From the NCBI GenBank assembly GCA_964453525.1, contig CAYVOV010000027.1, positions 1-39,917 of the forward strand: a DNA stretch of 39,917 nt. The letters are read 5' to 3'. The notes below the pieces were generated by a model. It searched no databases and had not been told where the DNA came from. It saw only the letters and a list, made by a program, of their open reading frames with translations. The translations under genes and the position numbers were made by a program. Source of the stretch: CAYVOV01 sp964453525 (GTDB lineage: Bacteria; Chloroflexota; Dehalococcoidia; Dehalococcoidales; UBA2162). Below are positions 24,079 through 32,114 of this stretch, piece by piece. The first letter of the stretch is position 1; each line of letters starts with the position of its first letter.

Positions 24079-24996
24079 ATGAACACAGCGGTTGAGGTAA
24101 AAGACCTAACTAAAAGATACGGTGATTTGGTAGCGGTGAATGAGGTTAGCTTCGGCATCGAGAAAGGTGAGATATTCGGCCTCCTCGGCCCTAATGGTGC
24201 CGGCAAAACGACAACAGTGGAAATGATTGAGGGATTGAGGAAGCCGGATGGCGGTACGATTGAAGTCTGCGGGATTGATGCTCAAAAAGAAAAGGACAGG
24301 ATAAAAGAAATTATCGGTGTCCAGCTTCAGAGTACCACCATCTATGACAAGATTCGGATTGGTGAGGCAATCGATTTATTTGGTGGCTACTATCAGAAGG
24401 CATTGCCCACTTCAGAGATTCTGGATATGGTGTCATTGAATGATAAAAAGGATAGCTTCATTCATACACTATCCGGAGGACAAAAGCAGCGCGTAGCCAT
24501 GGCTCTGGCGCTGGTCAATGACCCGGAGGTTCTTTTCCTTGATGAACCAACAACTGGCCTTGACCCCCAGGCAAGAAGGAATGTCTGGGATATCATCCAA
24601 GAGTTGGGAAAGAAGGAAAAGACAATCATTCTGACCACCCATTATATGGAAGAGGCTGAGAGACTTTGTGATAGGATAGGCATCATTGACCACGGGAAGA
24701 TAATCGCTCTGGATACCACAAGAGACCTTATTGCCAAACAAAACCTTGAATCGGCAATTGAGTTTAACACTTCAAAAGGTGTCTCCAAAGAGGTTTTCGA
24801 GAATCTTACCGGGGTGAGTAATGTGACTCAGGACGGGAACGTATTTATCCTCCATACCACAGAGTCGTCCCGTTTACTTGGCGAGCTCACCCGCCTCTCT
24901 GAGGAGAATGGCTTTAATCTTGAAAACATTTCAGTGAGAAAAGCTACCCTGGAAGACGTGTTCCTGGCACTAACCGGAAGGAAACTAAGAGGGTAA
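24079..24996 (+). CDS. ABC transporter ATP-binding protein (drug/lipid exporter type)
   Basis: 305 residues from ATG 24079, chosen because AAGGAGG stands 8 bases upstream; a longer frame from GTG 24001 lacks support. It has Walker A GPNGAGKTT, Q-loop in VQLQSTTIYDK, signature LSGGQKQRVAMA, Walker B VLFLDEPTTGLD, the H-loop in ILTTHYMEEAE and a DrrA-like C-terminal domain ending SVRKATLEDVFLALTGRKLR. It powers export together with the permease 13 bp downstream. Substrate unknown. Confidence 0.96.
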   Translation: MNTAVEVKDLTKRYGDLVAVNEVSFGIEKGEIFGLLGPNGAGKTTTVEMIEGLRKPDGGTIEVCGIDAQKEKDRIKEIIGVQLQSTTIYDKIRIGEAIDLFGGYYQKALPTSEILDMVSLNDKKDSFIHTLSGGQKQRVAMALALVNDPEVLFLDEPTTGLDPQARRNVWDIIQELGKKEKTIILTTHYMEEAERLCDRIGIIDHGKIIALDTTRDLIAKQNLESAIEFNTSKGVSKEVFENLTGVSNVTQDGNVFILHTTESSRLLGELTRLSEENGFNLENISVRKATLEDVFLALTGRKLRG

Positions 24997-25009
24997 AGGA
25001 GGATTAAAA

Positions 25010-25747
25010 ATGGACGTATTGGTTGGACAAATAAAACTGGAATCCAAACTCTTCTTGAGGGATAAGGGAGATTTGTTCTGGGCGTTAGTTTTTCCCGTAT
25101 TCATGATAGTTCTCTTTGGTCTTATTTATCAAGGTCAAAGTTGGGGTGGAGAATCGCCTATCAACTATATTCTACCAGGGATAATAGTGATGGCAGTGAT
25201 GTCAACTTGTATCATGAACACAACTACCGGGGTAGTTGGTGATCGGGAAAAGGGAATATTCCGTCGACTCTCTCTCACCCCTCTGAAAAGACAAACCCTT
25301 ATTGGCGGGCAGATTGTCAGCCGCTATTTAGTTGTCCTGGTCCAGACAGTCATACTAATTGCTGTTGGAGTAATAGCCTTTGGGGTTACTGTCGGAGGAA
25401 ATTACCTGCTATTCTGGGTGGCATTAACGCTGGGAGCTTTTGCCTTCTTTGCATTTGGGTTTGCATTAACCACCTTTATCAAAAGTGAGAAAGGTGCCGT
25501 TCCCGCTGCTTTGGCTTTCTTTTTTGTCCTGATGTTTCTGGGAGGATGTTTCTGGCCACTTGAGGTACTGCCCGAGTTCCTTCAGCCTTTCTGCAAAGTG
25601 CTGCCGTCATTACACTTAAACGATGCTTTAAGAATGGTAATCATAGAGGAGGCGGGTTTTGGTGCGGTATGGCCGGAGTTCCTAAAACTGGCAGGCTGGT
25701 TGGTTGTATTATCAGCTATAGCAATCAAGTTTTTTAAATGGGAATAG
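25010..25747 (+). CDS. ABC-2 type transporter permease
   Basis: 245 residues with six membrane segments in the ABC-2 arrangement. LLRDKGDLFWALVFPVFMIV-type start (here FLRDKGDLFWALVFP), then the GVVGDREKGIFRRLSLTP cytoplasmic motif typical of DrrB/NatB-like permeases, and FLGGCFWPLEVLPEFLQ near the end. AAAGGAGG precedes the ATG. It forms the exporter with the ATPase at 24079; the terminator at 25798 closes the operon. Confidence 0.95.
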   Translation: MDVLVGQIKLESKLFLRDKGDLFWALVFPVFMIVLFGLIYQGQSWGGESPINYILPGIIVMAVMSTCIMNTTTGVVGDREKGIFRRLSLTPLKRQTLIGGQIVSRYLVVLVQTVILIAVGVIAFGVTVGGNYLLFWVALTLGAFAFFAFGFALTTFIKSEKGAVPAALAFFFVLMFLGGCFWPLEVLPEFLQPFCKVLPSLHLNDALRMVIIEEAGFGAVWPEFLKLAGWLVVLSAIAIKFFKWE

Positions 25748-25797
25748 GAGCCTCGGAAATAAAGCAAAACCATGTTGTGGAATAACTATATGGTAAT

Positions 25798-25831
25798 GGG
25801 CTGGATATTCCATCTGCGAATTATCCAGCCC
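25798..25831 (+). terminator. Terminator of the ABC exporter operon
   Basis: Perfect 10-bp stem GGGCTGGATA (25798-25807) and TATCCAGCCC (25822-25831), followed by ATATTTAAT. The loop is 14 bases with partial extra pairing. Confidence 0.7.
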
Positions 25832-25990
25832 ATATTTAATCCCGAGAATACCAAAATAGTTATGCTTTCCCGATTAAGCAAGTTTGAAATAATAGAAATC
25901 AAGCCTTATTTTACCTTGGGGTACAATGTAAGTTACACATATAGTATTTTATCACGGCGCTTGAACGTGACATTATTGCATTCTGTCTCA

Positions 25991-26014
25991 TGCGTGTAAC
26001 ATGGATTATACGTA
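25991..26014 (+). repeat. Family-2 palindromic repeat
   Basis: TGCGTGTAAC-ATGGA-TTATACGTA. TGCGTGTAA pairs fully with TTATACGTA as RNA (two G:U). It lies in the gap between the ABC operon and the AOR operon. Confidence 0.75.
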
Positions 26015-26113
26015 AGTTATACAAAGACGAATAAATGGTCAAGAATCAGTGCTCTGAGCACCGGCAAAGTAACACTTAAAAGTCGCTACTCTCTACTGGC
26101 CTGTGCCTTTATG

Positions 26114-26440
26114 TTACTTTGCAATCCCAATGAGCATTTTGCTGATAAGTTGCTCGCGTTCAACTACCCCTCTGAGCCTTCGGTCTTTATCTATAACTAT
26201 GAGGGCTTCGAGATTATTAGCTGACATTTCCTGCAGAGCATCTACGTTGGAGGTTTCTATCGATATTGTGCTTGTTACAACTCCAGGATAACGCTGCAAT
26301 TCTTGGACATTACCTTCGTTAATAGTCTGAACAAATTCATGACCTAATTCATCCATTCTCAATAACTGAAGTACAGCCCAGGAAGGAATATCACCTTTAT
26401 AGTATGTTTCCTGTCGATGAACGGTATCAATTTTACGCAT
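26114..26440 (-). CDS. CBS-domain-like protein, last gene of the AOR operon
   Basis: 108 residues. The start ATG at 26438-26440 overlaps the end of the MBL-fold gene (GATGCGTAA), indicating translational coupling. The second half (STISIETSNVDALQEMSANN, then LEALIVIDKDRRLRGVVERE, QLISKML) is a clear CBS motif. The first half (PSWAVLQLLRMDELGHEFVQ) is only loosely CBS-like, so a single degenerate domain or half a Bateman pair is present. It may sense nucleotides. A longer frame up to 26521 lies inside the MBL gene and is not used. Confidence 0.75.
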   Translation of the reverse strand: MRKIDTVHRQETYYKGDIPSWAVLQLLRMDELGHEFVQTINEGNVQELQRYPGVVTSTISIETSNVDALQEMSANNLEALIVIDKDRRLRGVVEREQLISKMLIGIAK

Positions 26441-27311
26441 CAATCGGCAGCCACTGCCAGGCATCCCCCTTAGGGATGACATGTCCCAGGCCCGGGAACG
26501 GAAGGTGCGGAGCAAACACAAGCGACCGTTCCTCGGCAGCCCGGCTTAACAGCCTCCGTCTGGTAGCGTTTACCTGCTCACGGTCAAAATCTATTGCCAG
26601 TGCCCATTCCGGGTGCTCCAGGTGAATTACGTGATGAACGGTGTCCCCCAGGCAAAGGAGTTCCTCTCCCATGGATTCAATTGACAGTGCCATGTGACCG
26701 GGCGTGTGCCCAGGAGCACTGATAGCTTTAATGCCGGACAAGATCTCTCCGTCCCTGTCGATTAGCTCAACTCGGTCTTTAATTGGAATCAGGTTTCTCA
26801 ACGCCCATTCTAAGGCAGCTTCCCTGCCCGTTCCTTCATAGAGTGGCTTCGTTTCCTCTGCAGTCCAGAAATCCCATTCATCTTTCCACATGAGGTATCT
26901 GGCTCTCCAGAATACCAGATTGCCTTCACCGTCCGTATTCCCCCCCAGGTGGTCGCGGTGAGCGTGAGTGTGGATTATGATATCAATATCTTCGGGTTTG
27001 ACTCCAACTGCTTCGAGGTTCCTGAGGAGTTTGCCCGTATCGGGTCCCAATCCATCCGCTCCAGTATCTATAAGAACCATCTGATCCCTGGTTTTTACAA
27101 GCAGCCCAACGAAAGGAATAATCCAGTCATTCACCTCTTTTAGCTCGACGTTGTGTTCCTGGAGTACAGGACGAAGCAATTTTTCTGGAACACCAGGGAA
27201 AAGCACGTCTACAGGTGAGGTATAGGGGGCCAGAGTACCAGGGTGGGTACCATCACCTATCACGGTGCATTCAATTGCCCCGATTTTGACTGTGTATGTT
27301 TCTTCGGTCAT
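26433..27311 (-). CDS. MBL-fold metallo-hydrolase
   Basis: 292 residues with zinc motifs IIHTHAHRDHLGG (H116, H118, D120, H121), SAPGHTPGHMAL (third His) and ELLCLGDTVHH (bridging Asp), plus a preceding DQMVLIDTGAD strand. It belongs to the lactonase/hydrolase branch of the metallo-beta-lactamase fold; the substrate is unknown. It is 50 bp downstream of the AOR gene in the same operon and overlaps the CBS gene. AAAGGAGTAAG precedes the ATG. Confidence 0.92.
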   Translation of the reverse strand: MTEETYTVKIGAIECTVIGDGTHPGTLAPYTSPVDVLFPGVPEKLLRPVLQEHNVELKEVNDWIIPFVGLLVKTRDQMVLIDTGADGLGPDTGKLLRNLEAVGVKPEDIDIIIHTHAHRDHLGGNTDGEGNLVFWRARYLMWKDEWDFWTAEETKPLYEGTGREAALEWALRNLIPIKDRVELIDRDGEILSGIKAISAPGHTPGHMALSIESMGEELLCLGDTVHHVIHLEHPEWALAIDFDREQVNATRRRLLSRAAEERSLVFAPHLPFPGLGHVIPKGDAWQWLPIDA

Positions 27312-27361
27312 AGTCTTACTCCTTTCAAGCTACTCAGCCTCGTTAATGAGGCTTCCTTAAA

Positions 27362-29233
27362 TCAATTACCTCCTGTCTGCAGCTTACCAAGTTTTTCTAG
27401 ATCATCGGCGATATCATTAAGCCCGAGTGACTCCAGCTTTGCGCGGGTAGGGACTCCGGTTTCCTTATTCCAGCCGACCAGTTCATAATATTCATCCAGC
27501 ATCTTGTCCCATTCTTTCCGGTCAAATGCCACTCCTTTATGCGGCCCATCCTGCACGGCTTCATCCATAAATCTGCCGATTATAATGTCATCCTTTCTTG
27601 TTATTCCCTCGCTGGCGAGAAACGCTCGCTCAAGTGTCCAGATCCTATCTGCAATTTGTCTCATCTCTTCTTCACCCATCTTCACGCCGGTAGCTATCTC
27701 GAAAAGAAGTGCCATATCTTTTACTTTCAATTCCATGTTAAGAAACGGTGTGCTGAACTTACATAATTCCAGCGCGTCTGCGATTGTACATTCGTAGGTA
27801 TTGGAGTAAACCTGTTTGGCTACGCCTTCGTATTTTCCCGGCTCCTCAATCGTCCGGAGTGGAAGGGCACCTCTAAGATGATCAGCTCCCCTCGTAGAAA
27901 CTCCATGTGCGAAAGTATAAGTCGGCACCGTTCTTAAATCCCAGTTCGTCTTTAAAACACCTTTACAATGGGTGATACATTTTTGCGCCTCTTCACCAAG
28001 TTTCTCAGCGGCAATAACAGCGTTTTCTGCCAAAAGGTCACCTATTTCTTCTCTTTTAGAGATTTTTTGCAGCATTTCCAGCATCGCCTCATAATTGCCC
28101 CAGTCCAACTCAATACCTCCGGTATCTTCCGTGGTTATCAAACCCCTCTTGTACCATTCGGTAGCCGCAGCTATAAGCTCACCAACCTCCATGGTATCTA
28201 TCCCATACTGGTTTCCCAACATATGTGCCTTATATAGGGACGGGGCATAATTATTATCGAGAAGTGATCCCCAGCTTTCCTGTTCTGCCAGTTCGATACC
28301 TACACCCTTCAGTCCGGCGTAAGGCCCCTCTTTAATCTCAAACCAGTCCCGGCAGTGATTGACACAACCAAAGCAGGATTTGTCTTTAACAACATATTTT
28401 TCGCGAAGCGTTTCGGCTTTTATCTCGTCATATCCCCAGAATCCCCCGGTTTCCTGGGAATTCTTCATTCCCAGACCTCCGGCAAGATGCCTTCCCACAA
28501 AGAAATACTTTGTCCCATAGGTAGAAAAAACGGGGTAATTCCGGTTACTCATCATCCTCTGCTTCATATCCAGGAAATATTCCCTCAAAGCTTCCGGTTT
28601 AGCAACCTGAACGCCCTTTGTTCCCCTCACCGCTACCGCTTTCAGATTTTTCGAGCCCATTACGGCACCAACACCACACCGCGCACAGCACCCTTCCGAA
28701 CCGACTATGACGACGGCAAGCCTGACCAGATTCTCCCCGGCTGGCCCGATGCAGGATATTTGCACCATCGGATTATCCAGCTCTTCTTTGATCATCTCCT
28801 GAGTTTCATCGGTCAGTTTACCCCACAGGTGTTTCGCATCCCTCAGTTCAACTCTGTCGTTATCTATCCATAAGTAGACGGGCTCAGCAGCCTTACCGGT
28901 AAATACTATGTGGTCATAGCCAGCAAACTTCAATTCAGGAGAAAAATGTGATCCGCCGTTGGCATCTCCCAGGAGATTATTCAGCGGCGATACAGCAGTA
29001 ATAGTCAGCCTTCCGGAAGCTACTGGTAAACCCGTTATTGGACCTGTGCCAAATATCAGAACATTCTTTGGATCGAGGCTATCTGTTCCCGGCTTTACCT
29101 CATCGTATAATATCCTGGAATTTATCCCTCGACCGCCAATATATTTATGCCTCAAATCCTTGTTCAGAGGTTCCTTTTCTATCTTCCCTGAGGTTAAGTC
29201 TACTCTCAGTATTGTCCCCATCCATCCATACAT
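27362..29233 (-). CDS. Aldehyde:ferredoxin oxidoreductase family protein (tungstopterin type)
   Basis: 623 residues, the usual AOR length. The N-terminal domain starts MYGWMGTILRVDLTSGKIEK with the YIGGRGINSRILYDE pterin-binding region. The [4Fe-4S] ligands are C287, C290, C294 (KSCFGCVNHCRDWF) and the fourth at about 491 (ALELCKF). Pterin contacts near GVGAVMGSKNLKAVAVRG are conserved. Family enzymes oxidise aldehydes to acids with ferredoxin using W or Mo bound to two pterins; the exact aldehyde is unknown. The polyferredoxin gene just upstream is the likely electron partner. AAAGGAGC precedes the ATG. Confidence 0.94.
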   Translation of the reverse strand: MYGWMGTILRVDLTSGKIEKEPLNKDLRHKYIGGRGINSRILYDEVKPGTDSLDPKNVLIFGTGPITGLPVASGRLTITAVSPLNNLLGDANGGSHFSPELKFAGYDHIVFTGKAAEPVYLWIDNDRVELRDAKHLWGKLTDETQEMIKEELDNPMVQISCIGPAGENLVRLAVVIVGSEGCCARCGVGAVMGSKNLKAVAVRGTKGVQVAKPEALREYFLDMKQRMMSNRNYPVFSTYGTKYFFVGRHLAGGLGMKNSQETGGFWGYDEIKAETLREKYVVKDKSCFGCVNHCRDWFEIKEGPYAGLKGVGIELAEQESWGSLLDNNYAPSLYKAHMLGNQYGIDTMEVGELIAAATEWYKRGLITTEDTGGIELDWGNYEAMLEMLQKISKREEIGDLLAENAVIAAEKLGEEAQKCITHCKGVLKTNWDLRTVPTYTFAHGVSTRGADHLRGALPLRTIEEPGKYEGVAKQVYSNTYECTIADALELCKFSTPFLNMELKVKDMALLFEIATGVKMGEEEMRQIADRIWTLERAFLASEGITRKDDIIIGRFMDEAVQDGPHKGVAFDRKEWDKMLDEYYELVGWNKETGVPTRAKLESLGLNDIADDLEKLGKLQTGGN

Positions 29234-29357
29234 AGTCTGCTCCTTTTTCTCGGTTCGGCCCGTCTGACACTTGTTATCCAGTCCCAGGTAGCCTCCTAAA
29301 AGAAATGTCCATTATTATCGCTTCAAAGGCTCCCATATCCGGATACCTGAAGCTCCG

Positions 29358-29837
29358 TCATGTTTGCTTCATCTCTTCATAAACCTGCTTTAGTTTCTCG
29401 GACAAAGTGCTTTTCCTGCTAATCATAGCCGTATCTACATCCTTAAACTCTAAAGCCTTTGTTGGGCAGAAGATTACACATTCGGGCTCACCTCCGCAGA
29501 GATCACATTTCACAGCCACTCTTTTCGCACTGGAAAAAGATATATTCCCGAAGGGACAGGCCATGGGGCATAACTTACAGCCGATGCATTTCTTCTCTAT
29601 GACGGTAATTATCCCGGTTGTATCATCACGTACGATTGCGCCTGTAGGACATATCTCTGCACAGTACGGTTTCTCACACTGGAAACACATAACCGGAAAG
29701 CTGAACAATTCGTCAAAACCGACTACCTGTATCATAGCCCTGGCCGGATTGCACTCCCCACTGTTTTTCAGCGAGCAGGCCAGCTCACATAATCTGCAGC
29801 CGGCACATTTGTCAAGATTCACTGTAATAAACTTCAC
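29358..29837 (-). CDS. Four-cluster [4Fe-4S] ferredoxin, AOR electron-transfer subunit
   Basis: 159 residues from GTG 29835-29837. This start is preferred over an ATG seven codons earlier because the AAAAGGAGG ribosome binding site lies inside those codons. There are four cysteine clusters: CAGCRLCELAC, CFQCEKPYCAEICP, CIGCKLCPMACP and CDLCGGEPECVIFCP, as in HycB/AorB-like electron-transfer subunits. It is located first in the operon with AOR, MBL hydrolase and CBS protein and is likely the electron acceptor of the AOR. Confidence 0.93.
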   Translation of the reverse strand: MKFITVNLDKCAGCRLCELACSLKNSGECNPARAMIQVVGFDELFSFPVMCFQCEKPYCAEICPTGAIVRDDTTGIITVIEKKCIGCKLCPMACPFGNISFSSAKRVAVKCDLCGGEPECVIFCPTKALEFKDVDTAMISRKSTLSEKLKQVYEEMKQT

Positions 29838-29986
29838 GGCGTTCCTCCTTTTTGCCAAGACCTGGTTCTGAAGTTACACGAACGATAATCGCGGGTTTTA
29901 TGTGGTCAGTTTTTCTCTCCTAGGTATCTGTCAGATGTAGACCCCACCGTAATTGGCAACTCACACTTTCTTGTTGACGCAAGTAA

Positions 29987-30015
29987 TTTTAGGTATCAGG
30001 AGATAGGTTGTCAAC
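29987..30015 (-). promoter_or_regulatory. Promoter of the ferredoxin/AOR operon
   Basis: On the minus strand, consensus TTGACA (30010-30015), 17 bp, TAAAAT (29987-29992). A leader of about 140 bases separates the expected start from the GTG at 29837; no known riboswitch pattern is recognised in it. Confidence 0.7.
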
Positions 30016-30519
30016 AGGTAAGCTATGTAGAAAGAAAGGTCCGCAAATTCTCACGCCTGAATACCGGGCGTGTAATAGAGTATTAAAAAAGGAATCATTT
30101 TTGTTCATTCAATGTTGTCAATGATAGATTTATAGCATTGTAAAGAAACATACAGTTACATTACAGGGTAACTATTAAGTATTACAAGGTAAATTTAGCA
30201 AGTTATTATCGAAGTTAAGTACTGATATCACGGAGTCAGTTATTCATACTTTTGTCATACTATGACACTTGTTTCGAAACCTTTGCCTCGAAGTGATAAG
30301 GAAATGATATGAAAATGCAACGAATTTTAAGTTTTGTGTGTCTTAAGTGCACAACTTTTTAGTTCTTCTTTCTTTAGCATACAGCATACTAATGTCTAAC
30401 AACTAGATACATTTTCGAGTTGCTGGTTAACTGGATACCAAATCTCAGAAGGCGTTCCTAGTGGAGGTAATTTGGCTTCGTGGTACCTTTGATGCGCCAT
30501 TGACTGTTTTCGGTATTCA
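30016..30519. other. Gene-free stretch upstream of the AOR promoter
   Basis: About 500 AT-rich bp without an ORF or recognisable RNA. It shows only short AT-rich direct repeats such as the tandem GTAACTATTAAGTATTACA / GGTAAATTTAGC area near 30165-30200. Confidence 0.4.
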
Positions 30520-30924
30520 TCATGATTCCTCCTCACTATTTACTAATATTTTTCTGGTTGGTGAATATGATTCTAGGGCTGTAACGATGTGGCATTCAGG
30601 ATCATTATCCAGAATCCTTAAAAGTTCTGCGCTCGACTTATTGTATGCAAGTTCATTTATAACTACCCAGGTAATGAAATACTGGCCGCGTCGGTAAAAG
30701 ACAACTCCATCTTCTGCGAGAGTATTCAGCAGGGATTCTATATCTACAAGATTAGAGTCAAAACCTTTATCAATCATTTCGTGTAAGTTATAGAACCTCA
30801 TTTTTTTCACGAAAGATGGCCATTCTAATTGGCTATCTTCGAGAGCACGGAACTGTTTGTGAAGGAGCCTGAACTGGGAAGATGGCTCTTGATATTCCGT
30901 GTTATTTTCTTTGGCGATTGTCAT
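30520..30924 (-). CDS. Unknown protein, 134 residues
   Basis: The start at ATG 30922-30924 (MTIAKENNTEYQEP) is chosen because GGAAGGGAA precedes it; the frame itself opens 6 codons earlier. It is an acidic, mostly helical protein with the internal segments FRLLHKQFRALEDSQLEWPS, VDIESLLNTLAEDGVVFYRR and GQYFITWVVINELAYNKSSA. The middle could be a winged-helix-like fold. It follows the 66-residue gene at 30948 with a 23-bp gap, probably as one operon. Confidence 0.6.
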   Translation of the reverse strand: MTIAKENNTEYQEPSSQFRLLHKQFRALEDSQLEWPSFVKKMRFYNLHEMIDKGFDSNLVDIESLLNTLAEDGVVFYRRGQYFITWVVINELAYNKSSAELLRILDNDPECHIVTALESYSPTRKILVNSEEES

Positions 30925-30947
30925 TTCCCTTCCTTCCTGCAAATTTT

Positions 30948-31148
30948 TTATGACAGATTACCAGACTTGAAATCCTCGTTGACTATACCTAAAATACAAA
31001 ATGGGACGGATGTAGGAATGTCGTTGCCAAGCGATTTCAAATCTGTCTCAGGGTAATAGTGCTCCAACGCTATTACCCATTTTTCTTCAATATCAATTTG
31101 ACCACCTCCCTTTTCCAAGAGTTTTACAATTTGTAATTTCCTAATCAA
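30948..31148 (-). CDS. Unknown small protein, up to 66 residues
   Basis: The frame starts MIRKLQIVKLLEKGGGQIDI and ends SVPFCILGIVNEDFKSGNLS. GGGAGGTGG lies inside the frame at codons 13-16, six bases before an ATT (I18), so translation may start there at IDIEEKWVIALEHYYPETDL rather than at the ATG. No family is recognised. It lies directly upstream of 30520-30924. Confidence 0.45.
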   Translation of the reverse strand: MIRKLQIVKLLEKGGGQIDIEEKWVIALEHYYPETDLKSLGNDIPTSVPFCILGIVNEDFKSGNLS

Positions 31149-31195
31149 TTTTCTCAGGATATTAGTGAGTTGTCACGAGAGAATGACCATTTATT

Positions 31196-31215
31196 AAAAA
31201 AGTACGTACTTTTTT
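31196..31215. promoter_or_regulatory. Perfect 20-bp palindrome between divergent genes
   Basis: A6-GTAC-GTAC-T6 in the 169-bp gap between the minus-strand small genes and the metallopeptidase. It could be an operator or a bidirectional terminator (T6 on both strands). Confidence 0.5.
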
Positions 31216-31317
31216 GATAAAGCTATCTTAGAATTATCTCTATTTGCTTGTACTTATTTCTAAAGTCCGGTTTAATTGAACTATCTACTCTATAGCTATA
31301 TCATTATCATACTATCT

Positions 31318-31707
31318 ATGGACAGACAGCGATTTGAGCAATTAGTAACATCGGCAGTAGAATCTCTTCCTGAAGAGTTACGCTCCAAAATGGATAATAT
31401 CGACATCTTTGTTTCAGACTACCCTACTGAAGAACAACTATCACGAGCTAAACTGCCACGAGGTCATACCCTACTCGGGTTGTATGAAGGCGTGCCTCTT
31501 ACGAAGCGTACCCGCTCTTATGGGATGGTATTGCCTGACAGGATAACCATATTCCAGAGACCTATCGAAGCTAAATGCGGTGGTGATGATGCTCAGATTA
31601 CTACTGAGATTCAAAGGGTGGTTCAACATGAGATAGCGCACCATTTTGGGATTGGTGATGTGAGGCTGAGAGAGATAGAAAAAGAGAAAGGTGATCGTAA
31701 GAAGTAA
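31318..31707 (+). CDS. Metallopeptidase family protein (TTHA0227-like minimal zincin)
   Basis: 129 residues from ATG 31318 (MDRQRFEQLVTSAVESLPEE); the in-frame hydrophobic extension to 31276 lacks the family start and is left out. Family features are LLGLYEGVPLTKR, MVLPDRITIFQRPIEA and the zinc site VVQHEIAHHFGIGD (HExxH with a distal acidic residue). It is an acidic-type, single-domain protein found in many bacteria; the substrate is unknown. Confidence 0.92.
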   Translation: MDRQRFEQLVTSAVESLPEELRSKMDNIDIFVSDYPTEEQLSRAKLPRGHTLLGLYEGVPLTKRTRSYGMVLPDRITIFQRPIEAKCGGDDAQITTEIQRVVQHEIAHHFGIGDVRLREIEKEKGDRKK

Positions 31708-31799
31708 GTATCATAGTGGTCAATCAACCTGTCGAATTAACAGCGTAAGTTGGTGAAGAGCTGTTAAACTCTTTGCTAATGACTGCCACAATTTTTCTA

Positions 31800-31828
31800 T
31801 TGACAAATTCGCATACGAATACTATACT
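31800..31828 (+). promoter_or_regulatory. Strong sigma-70 promoter with long leader
   Basis: TTGACA (31800-31805), 17 bp, TATACT (31823-31828). Transcription would start near 31836, about 280 bases before the gene at 32115. Confidence 0.75.
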
Positions 31829-31835
31829 CTAGTCC

Positions 31836-32114
31836 CGACATGTAGAACCGAACGCACAACCGAACAAAGGCACCCCGTATACCATAGGAGCAGGGGCGTG
31901 AAATCGGGTATAAAAAGTTGGGAGAAGGGCACCGAAACCGATCAATAAAGAGAGGTGGATGGCGCCTTTATCATTTAGAGAAACAAATGATTGAAAGGAG
32001 GTATTGATTCATGAAATGAGATTTGAGGAAAAAGGGAATCTTCTAAAGCTGGTGGGGAGGTTTCCTCTTCAATAAGAAGACAATAATTAGATAAGAAACG
32101 AGGAGGCAGAGAAA
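31836..32114 (+). promoter_or_regulatory. Structured 5' leader with candidate pseudoknot and two-codon ORF
   Basis: The pairing segments are interleaved: CCCC (31873-31876) with GGGG (31893-31896), and TATACC (31878-31883) with GGTATA (31907-31912), giving an H-type pseudoknot topology. Further down, AAAGGAGGT (31994-32002) is followed by ATG AAA TGA (32011-32019), a minimal two-codon ORF. The true gene start at 32115 has its own GAGGAGG site. No known riboswitch family is recognised. Confidence 0.4.

Noticed and set aside
25772..25999. 75-residue plus-strand ORF after the ABC permease
   Set aside because: It spans the operon terminator and the DUF5679-like scrap and has no ribosome site.
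26441..26521. N-terminal extension of the CBS-like protein
   Set aside because: It lies wholly inside the MBL-fold gene; the ATG at 26440 overlapping that stop codon is the natural coupled start.
29838..29980. Molybdenum/tungsten cofactor riboswitch before the ferredoxin/AOR genes
   Set aside because: The leader shows no recognisable Moco-type conserved core or long stems by eye; a covariance search would be needed.
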